Origin: Microbacterium sp. W4I4
GTDB lineage: Bacteria; Actinomycetota; Actinomycetes; Actinomycetales; Microbacteriaceae
Assembly (NCBI RefSeq): GCF_030816235.1
Contig: NZ_JAUSXT010000001.1
Location: 372,001-436,000, forward strand
Reading direction: 5' to 3'
DNA length: 64,000 nucleotides
Positions 16,067 to 25,902 of the stretch are shown here, piece by piece; position 1 is the stretch's first letter, and the number at the start of each line of letters is the position of its first letter. The notes under the pieces were generated by a model. That model saw nothing but the letters and a program-made list of their open reading frames with translations. It had not been told where the DNA came from and did not search any database. Made by a program: the position numbers and the translations under genes.

Positions 16067-17305
16067 TCAGTCGACGCTGCGGAACGCGACGACGGCATTG
16101 TGTCCGCCGAAGCCGAACGAGTTGCTGATGCCGAGCAGGCTGCCCTCGCCCAATGGCTGGGACTGGCCGGACAGCTTGAACGGCACGGCCGGGTCGGGCT
16201 CGGTCATGTTGATGGTGGGAGGCGCGATGCGGTCGCGCAGTGCGAGCACCGTGTAGATCGCCTCGAGTGCGCCGGTGCCGCCGAGCAGGTGGCCGGTCGA
16301 CGCCTTGGTGGCCGAGACCGGGATCTCGTCGATGCGGTCGCCGAAGACGCGCTTGAGCGCTTCGTACTCGTTGGGGTCGCCGACCGGGGTCGACGTCGCG
16401 TGCGCGTTGATGTGCGACACCTCGTCCGGCGAGGCTCCGGCCTGAGCCAGGGCGGCCTCGACGGCGCGGGCCGCGCCGCCGCCCTCGGGGTCGTTGCCGG
16501 TGATGTGGTACGCGTCGGCGGTCACGCCGCCGCCCACGAGGTAGGCGTAGATCTTCGCGCCGCGTGCCTTGGCGTGCTCCTCGGTCTCCAGGACCAGCGC
16601 AGCACCGCCCTCGCCCATTACGAAGCCGTCGCGGTCGATGGCGCCGGGGCGCGAGGCCGTGGCCGGGTCGTCGTTGCGACGCGAGAGCGCCTGGGCGGAC
16701 GCGAAGGACGCCATGGTGATCGGGTGGATCGCGGATTCCGCGCCACCGGCGATGACCACATCGGCCAGACCGTCCTGCAGGTGCTCGTAGGCGTTCGCGA
16801 TGGACTCGGTGCTGGAGGCGCACGCGCTGACCACGGTGCGGGCGAAGGCGCGCGCGTTGAACTGCAGCGACAGGTTGCCGGCGCCCGCGTTGGGCATGAG
16901 CATCGGGACCGTCAGCGGCATGACGCGGCGCGGACCCTTCTCGCGCAGCGTGTCCCAGGCATCCAGCAGCGTCCAGACGCCGCCGATGCCGGTGGCCCAG
17001 TCGATGCCGAGGCGCTCCGGGGCGACTTCGGGGGACCCGGCGTCTTCCCAGGCCTCACGCGCGGCGATCAGTGCGAACTGGGTCGAAGGGTCGAGGCGCT
17101 TCGCCTCGTGACGGGGCAGGACCTCCTCAGGGCGGACGATGGCCTCGGCGGCGAAGTGCACGGGGATCTGGTACTTCTCGATCCACTCGTGCGTCAGGGT
17201 GCGGGTGCCGGACATTCCGTCGAGCAGATTGGCCCAGTTCTCGGGTGCCGTGCCGCCCAGAGCGGACGTGGCGCCGATACCGGTGACGACGATGCGCTTG
17301 GTCAT
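16067..17305 (-). CDS. fabF: 3-oxoacyl-ACP synthase II (KAS II)
   Basis: Elongates acyl-ACP with malonyl-ACP in type II fatty-acid synthesis. The 412-residue protein has the Cys-His-His triad: Cys162 in 'SACASS', His302 in 'NAHATSTPVGD', His339 in 'KASTGHLLGGTGA', plus Lys334 and the C-terminal 'NSFGFGGHN' loop. It is the last gene of the fabD-fabH-acpP-fabF cluster, about 85 bp after acpP. An AAGGA-type site precedes the ATG. Cytosolic dimer in all known homologues. Confidence 0.97.
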   Translation of the reverse strand: MTKRIVVTGIGATSALGGTAPENWANLLDGMSGTRTLTHEWIEKYQIPVHFAAEAIVRPEEVLPRHEAKRLDPSTQFALIAAREAWEDAGSPEVAPERLGIDWATGIGGVWTLLDAWDTLREKGPRRVMPLTVPMLMPNAGAGNLSLQFNARAFARTVVSACASSTESIANAYEHLQDGLADVVIAGGAESAIHPITMASFASAQALSRRNDDPATASRPGAIDRDGFVMGEGGAALVLETEEHAKARGAKIYAYLVGGGVTADAYHITGNDPEGGGAARAVEAALAQAGASPDEVSHINAHATSTPVGDPNEYEALKRVFGDRIDEIPVSATKASTGHLLGGTGALEAIYTVLALRDRIAPPTINMTEPDPAVPFKLSGQSQPLGEGSLLGISNSFGFGGHNAVVAFRSVD

Positions 17306-17389
17306 TGAAGGGTCCTTCGTGAGGAGGGGGAGGATTCAGGGAAGGAGGATGCCACGACCCGCGGTCGGCGGGCGTGGCATCCGCGGGTG

Positions 17390-17638
17390 TTACTCCTGGC
17401 CGGCGACGATGAAGTTGACGGCGTCCGCGACGGTCTTGAGGTTCTTGACCTCGTCATCGGGGATGGTGACGCCGAACTTCTCCTCGGCGTTGACGACGAT
17501 CGTCATCATCGAGATGGAGTCGATGTCGAGGTCGTCGGTGAACGACTTCTCCATCGCGACCTCGGATGCGTCGATGCCGGTCTCGTCGGTGACCAGCTCG
17601 GCAAGTCCTGCGAGAACCTCGTCTGTGGTGAGAGCCAT
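17390..17638 (-). CDS. acpP: Acyl carrier protein
   Basis: An 82-residue acidic protein that carries growing acyl chains on phosphopantetheine. The attachment site is Ser41 in 'DDLDIDSISMM', with Ile in place of the more common Leu after Ser (DSI rather than DSL), which is tolerated. Helix pattern and length match type II ACPs. A GAGGAAA site precedes the ATG, and an upstream in-frame extension is rejected because it has no ACP similarity. It lies between fabH and fabF in the cluster. Confidence 0.95.
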   Translation of the reverse strand: MALTTDEVLAGLAELVTDETGIDASEVAMEKSFTDDLDIDSISMMTIVVNAEEKFGVTIPDDEVKNLKTVADAVNFIVAGQE

Positions 17639-17702
17639 GATGTTTCCTCTTTCTCGGAATGGTTGGGAACCGCTGAACAGTCTAGGGAGGATGCGCGCCC
17701 GA

Positions 17703-18704
17703 TCAGGGCAGCACGACCACCTGCGCGCCGAACACGAGTCCGGCGCCGAAGCCGATCTGCAGTGCGAGACCGCCGCTGAGCTCGGGGTGCTCTTCGAGCA
17801 GACGGTGGGTGGCGAGGGGGATCGAGGCTGCCGAGGTGTTGCCTGTGGTCTCGATATCACGGGCGATGGCGACCGTCTCGGGCAGCTTCAGCTGCTTGGC
17901 GAACTCGTCGATGATGCGCATGTTCGCCTGGTGAGGGATGAACGCGGCGAGGTCGGATGCCTCGATGCCGGCCACCTCGAGCGCCTGGCGGGCGACCTTG
18001 GCCATGTCCCAGACCGCCCAGCGGAACACCGTCTGGCCCTCCTGGCGGAGCGTGGGCCAGTTGGCGTCGCCGTCGCGGTAGTCGATGAGGGTCGAGTTCA
18101 TGCCGACGGCGTGCGCCTTCGAGCCGTCGGAGCCCCACACGGTGGGCGCGATCGCGGGGAAGTCGCTCGGGCCGATCACCACGGCGCCCGCACCGTCGCC
18201 GAGCAGGAACGAGATGCTGCGGTCGGTGGGGTCCACGACATCCGACAGCTTCTCCGCGCCGATGACGAGCGCGTAGTGGGCGCTGCCGGTGCGGATCAGC
18301 GCGTCGGCCTGGGCGACGCCGTAGGCGAAGCCGGCGCACGCGGCGTTGGAGTCGTAGGCCGCGGCCGGGTTCGCACCCACGCGGTCGGCGACGACGGCGG
18401 CTGCCGACGGGGTCTGCTGCACGTTGCTGATGGTCGCGACGATCACCAGGTCGATATCGGCCGGGTCCACGCCGGACTTCTCGATGGCCTCCTGGGCGGC
18501 AGTCGTGGCGAGGTCGACGGCGAGGATGCCGGCGGATGCCCGGGTGCGGGTGATGATCCCCGTGCGCTGGCGGATCCACTCGTCGCTCGAGTCGATCGGC
18601 CCGACGAGATCCTCGTTGGGCACCGACAGGTCGCCGCGGGCGGCGCCGTAGCTGTAGATGCGCGTGTAGGGCACGCCCTGGGACTGCTTGAGAGTGGCGC
18701 TCAC
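17703..18704 (-). CDS. fabH: 3-oxoacyl-ACP synthase III
   Basis: Starts fatty-acid synthesis by condensing an acyl-CoA primer with malonyl-ACP; actinobacteria usually use branched primers. The 333-residue protein has Cys123 in 'NAACAGF', His258 in 'IPHQANMRI' and Asn289 in 'TTGNTSAAS', the complete KAS III triad. The GTG start overlaps the fabD stop by four bases (GTGA), so translation is coupled. A longer in-frame upstream extension runs antisense through fabD and is not used. Confidence 0.96.
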   Translation of the reverse strand: MSATLKQSQGVPYTRIYSYGAARGDLSVPNEDLVGPIDSSDEWIRQRTGIITRTRASAGILAVDLATTAAQEAIEKSGVDPADIDLVIVATISNVQQTPSAAAVVADRVGANPAAAYDSNAACAGFAYGVAQADALIRTGSAHYALVIGAEKLSDVVDPTDRSISFLLGDGAGAVVIGPSDFPAIAPTVWGSDGSKAHAVGMNSTLIDYRDGDANWPTLRQEGQTVFRWAVWDMAKVARQALEVAGIEASDLAAFIPHQANMRIIDEFAKQLKLPETVAIARDIETTGNTSAASIPLATHRLLEEHPELSGGLALQIGFGAGLVFGAQVVVLP

Positions 18705-19621
18705 AGTGCTTCTCCATCCAGCAGCGCGACGGCTGCATCGAGGTCTTCGGGGGACTTCACGGCGACGTTCGGGACACCGGTCATGCCGCGCTTGGCGAGA
18801 CCCACCAGAGCGCCGGCGGGGGCGACCTCGATGAACCCGGTGATGCCGGCCGCGACGAACGACTCCATGCACAGGTCCCAGCGGACAGGTGAGGACACCT
18901 GCGTCACGATGCGGTCCAGGGCATCCTGACCGTCGGTGACGACGGCGCCGTCGCGGTTGGACCACAGCGTGCGGTCGGGATCGCTGTGCGCGACCTCAGC
19001 GATCGCCGCGCGCAGCGACTCGACGGCGGGCGTCATGAACGAGGTGTGGAATGCGCCGGCGACCTGCAGGGGCATCACCCGGACGCCGTGCGGAGCGCTC
19101 TCGGCGAGCTTGGCGAGGTTCTCCAGCGCGCCTGCGGCGACGATCTGACCGGCCACGTTGTAGTTGGCCGGAGTGAGGTCGAGGTCGGCCAGCAGAGCGA
19201 GGACCTCGTCCTGCTCGCCGCGCAGAACCGCGCTCATACCCGTGGGGGTGTGAGCTGCGGCATCCGCCATCGCCCGACCGCGGATGCCGACGAGTCGCAT
19301 CGCATCCTCGGAGCTGATGACACCAGCGCCGTTCAGTGCCGCCAGCTCGCCGACCGAGTGTCCGGCGAGGCCATCGGCGGTGCGCTGGGCGCGTGCGGCC
19401 AGCAGGTTCATGGCGATCATCGACGCGGCGACGATCAGCGGCTGCGCAATGCGCGTGTCGCGGATGGTGTCGGCATCCGACGTGGTGCCGTGCGCGATCA
19501 GATCGACCTCTGCGGCCTCCGAGTACGCGGCCAGCTGTTCGGCGACGCCGTCCAACTCGAGCCAGGGTGCGAGGAAACCGGGGGTCTGGGAGCCCTGTCC
19601 AGGGCAGGCGACGACGATCAC
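18701..19621 (-). CDS. fabD: Malonyl-CoA:ACP transacylase
   Basis: Loads malonyl groups onto ACP. The protein has the nucleophile Ser89 in 'GLAGHSVGE' and His192 in 'GAFHTSFM', the Ser-His dyad of FabD. I start at the GTG giving M-I-V-V-A-C-P-G-Q-G-S-Q, the normal family N-terminus (306 residues); a longer in-frame start 16 codons upstream adds unrelated sequence. It is the first gene of the cluster and is preceded by the FasR-type regulator gene. Confidence 0.95.
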   Translation of the reverse strand: MIVVACPGQGSQTPGFLAPWLELDGVAEQLAAYSEAAEVDLIAHGTTSDADTIRDTRIAQPLIVAASMIAMNLLAARAQRTADGLAGHSVGELAALNGAGVISSEDAMRLVGIRGRAMADAAAHTPTGMSAVLRGEQDEVLALLADLDLTPANYNVAGQIVAAGALENLAKLAESAPHGVRVMPLQVAGAFHTSFMTPAVESLRAAIAEVAHSDPDRTLWSNRDGAVVTDGQDALDRIVTQVSSPVRWDLCMESFVAAGITGFIEVAPAGALVGLAKRGMTGVPNVAVKSPEDLDAAVALLDGEAL

Positions 19622-19721
19622 CTGTCTATCTTGCCAACGATTCTCGAAACCCGGTGGATGAACCATCACAAGAATTCACGATTCGTTTGTGCGTGGCGGA
19701 CAGTCGAACGTGGATCCGCGC

Positions 19722-20936
19722 TCAGCGTCGGCGCGGCTGCGGGCGGCGACGGGCCGTCTCCGCGGAGCCGATCGAGCCGAGGATCAGCGCCGTCTGCAGG
19801 ATCAGCGCCTCGCGGGGGCCGGTGGCATCCCAGCCGATCACCTCGCTGACCCGCTTCAACCGGTAGCGCACCGTGTTCGGGTGCACGAACAGCTCGCGAG
19901 CTGTCGCCTCGAGGGAGCGGCCGTTGTCGAGGTAGCTCCACAGCGTGGTCACCAGGTCGGGCGAATGCGCCTGCAGCGGGCGGAAGATGCGCTCGATGAG
20001 CGTGACCTTCGCGAGCGTGTCGCCGGCGAGGGCGCGCTCGGGCAGCAGGTCATCCGCCTCCACCGGACGCGGAGCACCGCGCCAGGCGCGGGCCACGGCG
20101 AAGCCGGCCAACGCGGCGCGTGCGCTCTGACCGGCATCGATCAGCGCCGCGACGGGAGGTCCGAGCACCACGTAGCCGGGGCCGAAGGACTCCTCCAGTC
20201 GCTGGGCGATCTCGGCGAAGGGCAGCTCATCGCCCTCGATCTCCTTGCCAGGCACCCGTGCACGCCCGATCACGAGCACGAGTCGGGAGCCCTGCACCCC
20301 GATCAGGACGTCCACGGCCAGGCGGCGCGCCGTGCGGCGAACCTGATCGACGTCGAACTGCGGGGGTGTCGTGCCGACGAGAACGCAGACCTCGCCGTGC
20401 CCGTGCCAGCCGAGAGCCGCGATTCGGCTCGGCAGCTCCTCATCGGCCTCTCCGGTGAGGATGGAATCGACCACGAGTGCTTCGAGCCGGGCGTCCCACA
20501 GTCCGCGCGCCTCCGCGGCGCGCGCGTACACGTCGGCCGAGGCGAACGCGACATCCCGCGAGTACAGCAGAATCGCCTCGCGCAGATCGTCCCCGCGACC
20601 GGCGACGCGTTCCTCGGTCACCTCGACGGTGACCCGGATGAGCTGCAGGGTCTGCTGCAGGCTGACGCTGCGCAGCAGTTCACGTGGGGCGGCGGCGAAG
20701 ATGTCCGCCGCGATCCACGGCGTCGACGTCGGATCCTCGTACCACTGGATGAACGAGGTGATGCCGGCCTGCGCCACCAGCCCGACGGAGCTCCGTCGGG
20801 CTGGTGGCATGTCGGCGTACCAGGGAAGGGTGTCCTCGAGGCGCTTGATGGTCACCGTCGCGATGTCACCGGAGATCCGGCGCAGCCAGGCGAGGGTCGC
20901 GGCCTTGTCCATGGCCTGCTTCGAGGATGCGGTCAC
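19722..20936 (-). CDS. fasR: FasR-like PucR-family transcriptional regulator
   Basis: A 404-residue regulator with a C-terminal PucR/CdaR-type helix-turn-helix: 'SYLDNGRSLEATARELFVH' leading to 'PNTVRYRLKRVSEVIGWD' at about residues 335-375. In Streptomyces the homologous gene next to fabD-fabH-acpP-fabF encodes FasR, an activator of that operon; the same synteny here supports the same role. The N-terminal two thirds is an uncharacterised sensor region. Only four bases separate its start from the aceE stop, and about 100 bp separate its stop from the fabD start. Confidence 0.88.
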   Translation of the reverse strand: MTASSKQAMDKAATLAWLRRISGDIATVTIKRLEDTLPWYADMPPARRSSVGLVAQAGITSFIQWYEDPTSTPWIAADIFAAAPRELLRSVSLQQTLQLIRVTVEVTEERVAGRGDDLREAILLYSRDVAFASADVYARAAEARGLWDARLEALVVDSILTGEADEELPSRIAALGWHGHGEVCVLVGTTPPQFDVDQVRRTARRLAVDVLIGVQGSRLVLVIGRARVPGKEIEGDELPFAEIAQRLEESFGPGYVVLGPPVAALIDAGQSARAALAGFAVARAWRGAPRPVEADDLLPERALAGDTLAKVTLIERIFRPLQAHSPDLVTTLWSYLDNGRSLEATARELFVHPNTVRYRLKRVSEVIGWDATGPREALILQTALILGSIGSAETARRRPQPRRR

Positions 20937-20940
20937 AGGG

Positions 20941-23667
20941 TCAGCTCTCGCCGCCTGCGTTCCCGCTGGTGCCTGCGTTCACGTCGTGCAGCGCGTACTT
21001 CTGGATGGCCTGCGCGACGAGCGAACGCTCGATCTTTCCGTCGTCCGCCAGAGCCTGCAGCGTGCGCACCACCATGGACGGGCCGTCGATGTGGAAGAAG
21101 CGGCGAGCTGCGGCACGGGTGTCCGAGAAGCCGAAGCCGTCGGCGCCCAGCGTGTAGTAGCGGTTCGGGACCCACGGACGGATCTGGTCCTGCACGGCGT
21201 TCATGAAGTCGCTGACCGCGATGACCGGGCCCTCTGCGCTCTGCAGCTTCTGCGTGAGGTAGGCGGTGCGGGGCTCCTCCTCGGGGTGCAGGAAGTTGTG
21301 CTCGTCGACGGCAAGACCGTCGTTGCGCAGCTCGCCCCACGAGGTGACCGACCAGACATCCGCGCTCACGCCCCAGTCATCGCGCAGCAGGTTCTGCGCC
21401 TCGAGCGCCCACGGCACACCGACGCCCGAGGCGAACAGCTGCGCCTTGGGGCCCTCGCCCGTGGCGGGGGAGATGCGGTGCAGACCGCGGACGATGCCGT
21501 CCACGTCGACGTCCTCGGGCTCAGCGGGCTGCACGAGCGGCTCGTTGTAGACCGTGATGTAGTACATGACGTCCGGGTGCTCGTGCGTGCCGCCGTACAT
21601 GCGCTCCAGCCCCGAGCGCATGATGTGTGCGATCTCGTAACCGTAGGCGGGGTCGTACGACACGGTGCCCGGGTTGGTCGACGCCAGCAGCGGCGAGTGG
21701 CCGTCTGCGTGCTGCAGGCCCTCACCGGTCAGCGTGGTGCGACCGGCGGTGGCACCGATCACGAAACCGCGTGCCATCTGGTCGCCTGCGGCCCAGAGTG
21801 CGTCACCGGTGCGCTGGTATCCGAACATCGAGTAGAAGATGTAGATCGGGATCAGCGGTTCGCCCTGAGTGGAGTACGAGGTGCCGGCTGCGGTGAACGC
21901 CGCGACAGCGCCGGCCTCGTTGATCCCGACGTGCACGATCTGGCCCTGAGGGCTCTCCTTGTACGCCAGGAGCAGCTCGCGGTCGACCGAGGTGTACTGC
22001 TGACCGTTCGGGTTGTAGATCTTCGCGGTCGGGAAGTACGCGTCGATGCCGAAGGTGCGGGCCTCGTCGGGGATGATCGGCACGATGCGGTTGCCGAAGT
22101 CCTTCGAGCGGAGCAGGTCCTTGAGCAGGCGGACGAACGCCATGGTGGTGGCGATCTCCTGCGTGCCGGAGCCCTTCTTCGGCAGCGCGTAGGTGGCGTC
22201 TTCCGGGAGGGTGATCGCGGTGTGCTTCGTGCGACGCTCCGGGATGAATCCGCCCAGCGCGCGGCGGCGATCCAGCATGTACTGGATCGTCTCGTCGCTC
22301 TCACCCGGGTGGTAGTAGGGAGGCAGGTACGGGTTCTCTTCGAGCTGCGCGTCCGTGATCGGGATCTGCATGGTGTCGCGGAACGTCTTCAGGTTGTCCA
22401 GCGTCATCTTCTTCATCTGGTGGGTCGCGTTGCGGCCCTCGAAGTGCGGACCCAGGCCGTAGCCCTTGACGGTCTTGGCGAGGATGACGGTGGGCTGGCC
22501 CTTGTGCTCCAGCGCGGCCTTGTACGCCGCGAACACCTTGCGGTAGTCGTGGCCGCCGCGACGCAGCTGCCAGATCTGCTCGTCGGTGTAGTCCTTCACC
22601 AGGGCGGCTGCGCGCTCGTCCTTGCCGAAGAAGTGCTCGCGGATGTACGCGCCGGACTCCGCCTTATAGGTCTGGTAGTCGCCGTCGGGCGTCGAGTTCA
22701 TGATGTTCAGCAGGGCGCCGTCGGTGTCGCGGTCGAGCAGGTCGTCCCACTCCCGACCCCAGATGACCTTGATGACGTTCCAGCCTGCGCCGCGGAAGAA
22801 CGACTCCAGCTCCTGGATGATCTTGCCGTTGCCTCGGACCGGACCGTCCAGACGCTGCAGGTTGCAGTTGATCACGAAGGTGAGGTTGTCCAGGCCCTCG
22901 TTCGCGGCGACCTGCAGCTGGCCACGGCTCTCGACCTCGTCCATCTCGCCGTCGCCGAGGAAGGCCCAGACGTGCTGATCGCTGGTGTCCTTGATGCCGC
23001 GGTTCGCCAGGTAGCGGTTGGACTGCGCCTGGTAGATCGCGTTGATCGGGCCGAGACCCATCGACACGGTCGGGAACTGCCAGTAATCCGGCATCGACTG
23101 GGGGTGCGGATACGACGGCAGCGCGTTGCCCGCGTGGGACTTCTCCTGGCGGAAGCCGTCCATGTCGGCCTCGCTCAGGCGTCCTTCGAGGAAGGATCGC
23201 GCGTAGATGCCGGGGGAGGCGTGGCCCTGGATGAAGATCTGGTCGCCGCCGCCCGGGTGGTTCTGCCCGCGGAAGAAGTGGTTGAAGCCGACCTCATAGA
23301 GCGAGGCCGCACCGGCGTAGGTGGAGATGTGACCGCCGACGCCGATGCCGGGGCGCTGCGCACGGTGCACCGTGATGGCCGCGTTCCAGCGGATCCAGTG
23401 CCGATAGCGGCGCTCGATCTCCTCGTCGCCGCCGAACTCCGGCTCGTTCTCCGGTGCGATCGTGTTGATGTAGTCCGTGGTCGGCACCATCGGCACGCCG
23501 AGGTGGAGATCCTTCGAGCGCTTCAGCAGGCTGAGCATGATCTCGCGGCCGCGGCCGTGTCCCTTTGCCTTCACCAGCTCGTCGAGGGACTGCTGCCACT
23601 CGCCGGTCTCCTCCGGATCGCTGTCGAGGGGGCCCTGAGAGTACGGATCCTGGTCGTGAACGGTCAC
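20941..23667 (-). CDS. aceE: Pyruvate dehydrogenase E1 component, homodimeric
   Basis: Thiamine-diphosphate enzyme that decarboxylates pyruvate and acetylates E2. The 908-residue length and sequence match homodimeric AceE of actinobacteria and proteobacteria. The ThDP motif '[10 protein letters not shown]' starts at residue 238 and closes with '[13 protein letters not shown]'. Substrate histidines lie in '[20 protein letters not shown]' (its key part is HISTYA). The E2 and E3 partners are encoded elsewhere in this window (sucB-type E2 and lpdA). The gene ends four bases before the fasR start, so read-through into fasR and the fatty-acid cluster is possible. Confidence 0.97.
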   Translation of the reverse strand: MTVHDQDPYSQGPLDSDPEETGEWQQSLDELVKAKGHGRGREIMLSLLKRSKDLHLGVPMVPTTDYINTIAPENEPEFGGDEEIERRYRHWIRWNAAITVHRAQRPGIGVGGHISTYAGAASLYEVGFNHFFRGQNHPGGGDQIFIQGHASPGIYARSFLEGRLSEADMDGFRQEKSHAGNALPSYPHPQSMPDYWQFPTVSMGLGPINAIYQAQSNRYLANRGIKDTSDQHVWAFLGDGEMDEVESRGQLQVAANEGLDNLTFVINCNLQRLDGPVRGNGKIIQELESFFRGAGWNVIKVIWGREWDDLLDRDTDGALLNIMNSTPDGDYQTYKAESGAYIREHFFGKDERAAALVKDYTDEQIWQLRRGGHDYRKVFAAYKAALEHKGQPTVILAKTVKGYGLGPHFEGRNATHQMKKMTLDNLKTFRDTMQIPITDAQLEENPYLPPYYHPGESDETIQYMLDRRRALGGFIPERRTKHTAITLPEDATYALPKKGSGTQEIATTMAFVRLLKDLLRSKDFGNRIVPIIPDEARTFGIDAYFPTAKIYNPNGQQYTSVDRELLLAYKESPQGQIVHVGINEAGAVAAFTAAGTSYSTQGEPLIPIYIFYSMFGYQRTGDALWAAGDQMARGFVIGATAGRTTLTGEGLQHADGHSPLLASTNPGTVSYDPAYGYEIAHIMRSGLERMYGGTHEHPDVMYYITVYNEPLVQPAEPEDVDVDGIVRGLHRISPATGEGPKAQLFASGVGVPWALEAQNLLRDDWGVSADVWSVTSWGELRNDGLAVDEHNFLHPEEEPRTAYLTQKLQSAEGPVIAVSDFMNAVQDQIRPWVPNRYYTLGADGFGFSDTRAAARRFFHIDGPSMVVRTLQALADDGKIERSLVAQAIQKYALHDVNAGTSGNAGGES

Positions 23668-23821
23668 GTGGAGCCTTTCGTCAAGCTGGCAGGTCTTGCC
23701 AAGGAAACGGGATGCGACGTGGGGGAGCCTTGTCTGCTCCGCACAACACGTGCTGTGTTCAGCCTATATCCGTTCGCGGGACGGATGCCGCAATCGCGTC
23801 CCGGTAGACTGGTGCGATCCA

Positions 23822-23894
23822 GGGCCTTTAGCTCAGCTGGTAGAGCGCCACGTTTACACCGTGGATGTCGTCGGTTCGATCCCGGCAGGGCCCA
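23822..23894 (+). tRNA. tRNA-Val (UAC)
   Basis: Complete cloverleaf: acceptor GGGCCTT/AGGGCCC, D arm GCTC...GAGC, anticodon stem CCACG/CGTGG with loop TTTACAC (anticodon UAC), T loop TTCGATC, discriminator A. CCA is not encoded. A TAGACT -10 box lies 11 nt upstream, the same spacing as at the tRNA-Met gene. Confidence 0.95.
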
Positions 23895-23911
23895 CCTCAG
23901 AAGCAGCGTCC

Positions 23912-24118
23912 TCAGTCGTCTGTGCGGAAGCCCGCCGCCTTGTGGGTCCCGTCGCAGAACGGTTTGATCGTCGACAGGCCGCAGCGGCACAGGGCGACCG
24001 TCCGACGATGCCGGGGGATCGGGTCTCCATCGGCCGTTCGCAGCTCCACATCACCGCGCAGGATCAGGGGGCCGTCGGGATACGGCGTGAGGGTGGGCGC
24101 CTCGTGTCGAGCGCTCAT
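23912..24118 (-). CDS. CDGSH-type iron-sulfur protein
   Basis: A 68-residue protein with one CDGSH domain. The 3-Cys/1-His ligand set for a redox-active [2Fe-2S] cluster is complete in 'LCRCGLSTIKPFCDGTHKAAGF'; the ligands are in CRC, FCDG and TH. It begins at an ATG overlapping the upstream diiron-protein stop by four bases (ATGA), so the two are translationally coupled, and a longer in-frame start inside that gene is rejected. It may act as an electron or cluster donor to its partner; that is inference. Confidence 0.9.
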   Translation of the reverse strand: MSARHEAPTLTPYPDGPLILRGDVELRTADGDPIPRHRRTVALCRCGLSTIKPFCDGTHKAAGFRTDD

Positions 24119-25155
24119 GACAGCACCCCCGACCGGAGCGAGGACTCGCCCCGTTCCCATGCCGCCAGCATGTGCGCGGCCACGCGCCCGTCCACGGCCA
24201 GACAAGCGGCGGCGCCGAACATGATGTCGGCGAGCAGATCGGGGCGCTCGAATGCGAGGGAGCCGGCGAGGTCCCGCGCCGCGATCTGCTCGTGCACGGC
24301 ATCCGCCTCGACGTGCTCGTCGAAGTAGTCCGTGACGTCGTCGCCGAACCCCAGCCGGCGCAGGCCGTCTCCGTACAGCCTGTTGGGTATCGACGAGGTC
24401 ATCTCGAATGCGGCCAGGTGGCCCACGATCGCACCGATGAGCCTCCGGTTCAGCCCGAACATAGACATCATGTTGTGCGAGGCGAGCGTGACGGCGGGAA
24501 CATCGTCGAGGTACGCACCGTACCTGTCGTCCAGTCCCGCTCCGCGAACCGCCTTGGCGAAGATCTCGGCGTGCACGCGGTCGGGGCGCCCGCCGCCGTA
24601 CTCGTCGGACTGGATCTCGACGAGCGCCGCCTTCGGGATGCCGGACAGGCGGGGGATCGCCCAGGAATGCGGGTCGGCCTCGCGCAGCGTGTAGATCGAG
24701 CGCTGCATCAGGAACTCACGCAGCTGCGCCTCGGTCGCCTTCTTCGCGACGTAGCGCGACAGGCTCGGACCGGTGTCGGCCTGCACCAGATCGAACAGGG
24801 CCCTCGCGACAGCGTCGACCGTCGGATCGGGCAGCGGCGGAACGGCGACCGCATCGCGCAAAGACCGCTCGAACGCCCTCTCGAGCGTCGAGCGCGCGGC
24901 GATCAGCGCGGGGTCCCACTCCTTGTCGGGATCGAGGTTGTCGAGGGAGCCGTAGGCGGATGCGTACAGCAGGAACAGTGCCAGCTGCACGTCGTCGTCG
25001 GTCGCGACATCGTCGCACGCACCCACGGCCTCCGCAGCGAGACCTGACAGTTCAGGGCCGACGGATCCCGTGAGCGTCGCGAGCACGGCCTCGCTCAGCG
25101 GACCGCGGGCGGCGAGCAGGATCTCCGGATGGGGTGCGAGTGCGATGTCGGACAT
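24115..25155 (-). CDS. Haem-oxygenase-like iron-containing redox enzyme
   Basis: A 346-residue, mostly helical protein of the 'iron-containing redox enzyme' family (haem-oxygenase-like diiron oxidase fold). Candidate metal ligands are Glu180/Glu185 and His195 in 'VEIQSDEYGGGRPDRVHAE', Glu251 in 'LAAFEMTSS', and the cluster Glu280, His281, Asp285, His288 in 'YFDEHVEADAVHEQ'. Family members include UndA, SznF and BesC, which perform varied oxidative chemistry; the substrate here is unknown. It is coupled to the CDGSH gene downstream, a pairing that suggests electron delivery. Confidence 0.82.
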   Translation of the reverse strand: MSDIALAPHPEILLAARGPLSEAVLATLTGSVGPELSGLAAEAVGACDDVATDDDVQLALFLLYASAYGSLDNLDPDKEWDPALIAARSTLERAFERSLRDAVAVPPLPDPTVDAVARALFDLVQADTGPSLSRYVAKKATEAQLREFLMQRSIYTLREADPHSWAIPRLSGIPKAALVEIQSDEYGGGRPDRVHAEIFAKAVRGAGLDDRYGAYLDDVPAVTLASHNMMSMFGLNRRLIGAIVGHLAAFEMTSSIPNRLYGDGLRRLGFGDDVTDYFDEHVEADAVHEQIAARDLAGSLAFERPDLLADIMFGAAACLAVDGRVAAHMLAAWERGESSLRSGVLS

Positions 25156-25391
25156 GGAATGGCTCCCGTCGTTCGATGAGTGTGCGAGAGTCTTGTCGGA
25201 AGAGTCCGGCTGGGGCAGGGTCTTGACCTTCCCCGCCGCTCGGGGTACCCCTCCGTCCTCGTGTGGCGCGCGAACGCAGGCAGATGAGTCGGGGGAGGTC
25301 TCCTCAACGTCGATCGCGGCAGCGCACTCCTGTGGTGCGGCATTCGAAGACGCCGAAGCCGTCAGCTATCATTACCAGTAGATGTGTGGTC

Positions 25392-25410
25392 GAACCGGCT
25401 GAGCCGGTTC
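25392..25410. promoter_or_regulatory. Candidate operator upstream of the MarR-type gene
   Basis: GAACCGGC and GCCGGTTC form a perfect 8-bp palindrome around a 3-nt centre, 20 bp before the regulator start and just downstream of a TATCAT-like -10. The position suits autorepression by the encoded MarR protein. Confidence 0.45.
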
Positions 25411-25430
25411 CGGGCAGAGTCGAGGTCGAC

Positions 25431-25901
25431 ATGTACGGTGCGCTGGGCGGGAACCTCGGAGTGTCGCTGTTCATTCCGTATCGATATACCGAGGAGCGGA
25501 TGTTCCAGGCCGTTCAGGATGCGGGTTTCAATGATTGGACCCTTGCGCAGTGCCGGGTGTTCCAGCGAGTGGAGCCGGGCGGATCCCGTCTCACGGATCT
25601 CGCCGTCCAGGCGCAGATGACCAAGCAGAGCGCGGGCGTGATGGTCGATCAGCTGGAGCGGTTGGGTTATGTCCGCCGGGTGCCCGATCCCACCGACGGG
25701 CGTGCGCGCCTGATCGAGATCCACGGGCGCGGAGTGGAGGCGGCGAAAGTGGCACAAGCGACCCTCGACCAGATCCTCGCGGAGTGGGAGTCCTATCTGG
25801 GAACCCGCAACTTCGACCTGCTGCAGCGGATCCTGGATCAACTGCGCGAGATCACCGACCCTCAGTCGGGTGCTGAAGCGCCGCAGCGTCGCATTGGGTA
25901 A
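25431..25901 (+). CDS. MarR-family transcriptional regulator
   Basis: A 156-residue winged-helix regulator. The HTH lies at 'RLTDLAVQAQMTKQSAGVMV', followed by the wing 'LGYVRRVPDPTDGRARLIEI' at about residues 50-100, where the DPTDGRA block is a MarR hallmark. Helices at both ends form the dimer interface. I start at the ATG 5 nt after a GAGGTCG site; upstream in-frame sequence covers the palindromic operator-like region and is not protein-like. The downstream NAD(P)-binding gene, 80 bp away, is the likely target. Confidence 0.88.
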   Translation: MYGALGGNLGVSLFIPYRYTEERMFQAVQDAGFNDWTLAQCRVFQRVEPGGSRLTDLAVQAQMTKQSAGVMVDQLERLGYVRRVPDPTDGRARLIEIHGRGVEAAKVAQATLDQILAEWESYLGTRNFDLLQRILDQLREITDPQSGAEAPQRRIG

Positions 25902-25902
25902 A

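Noticed and set aside
20371..23967. A 1198-codon open frame antisense to aceE
   Set aside because: High-G+C coding DNA commonly leaves long open antisense frames; its translation is low-complexity and matches no family, while aceE is unmistakable.
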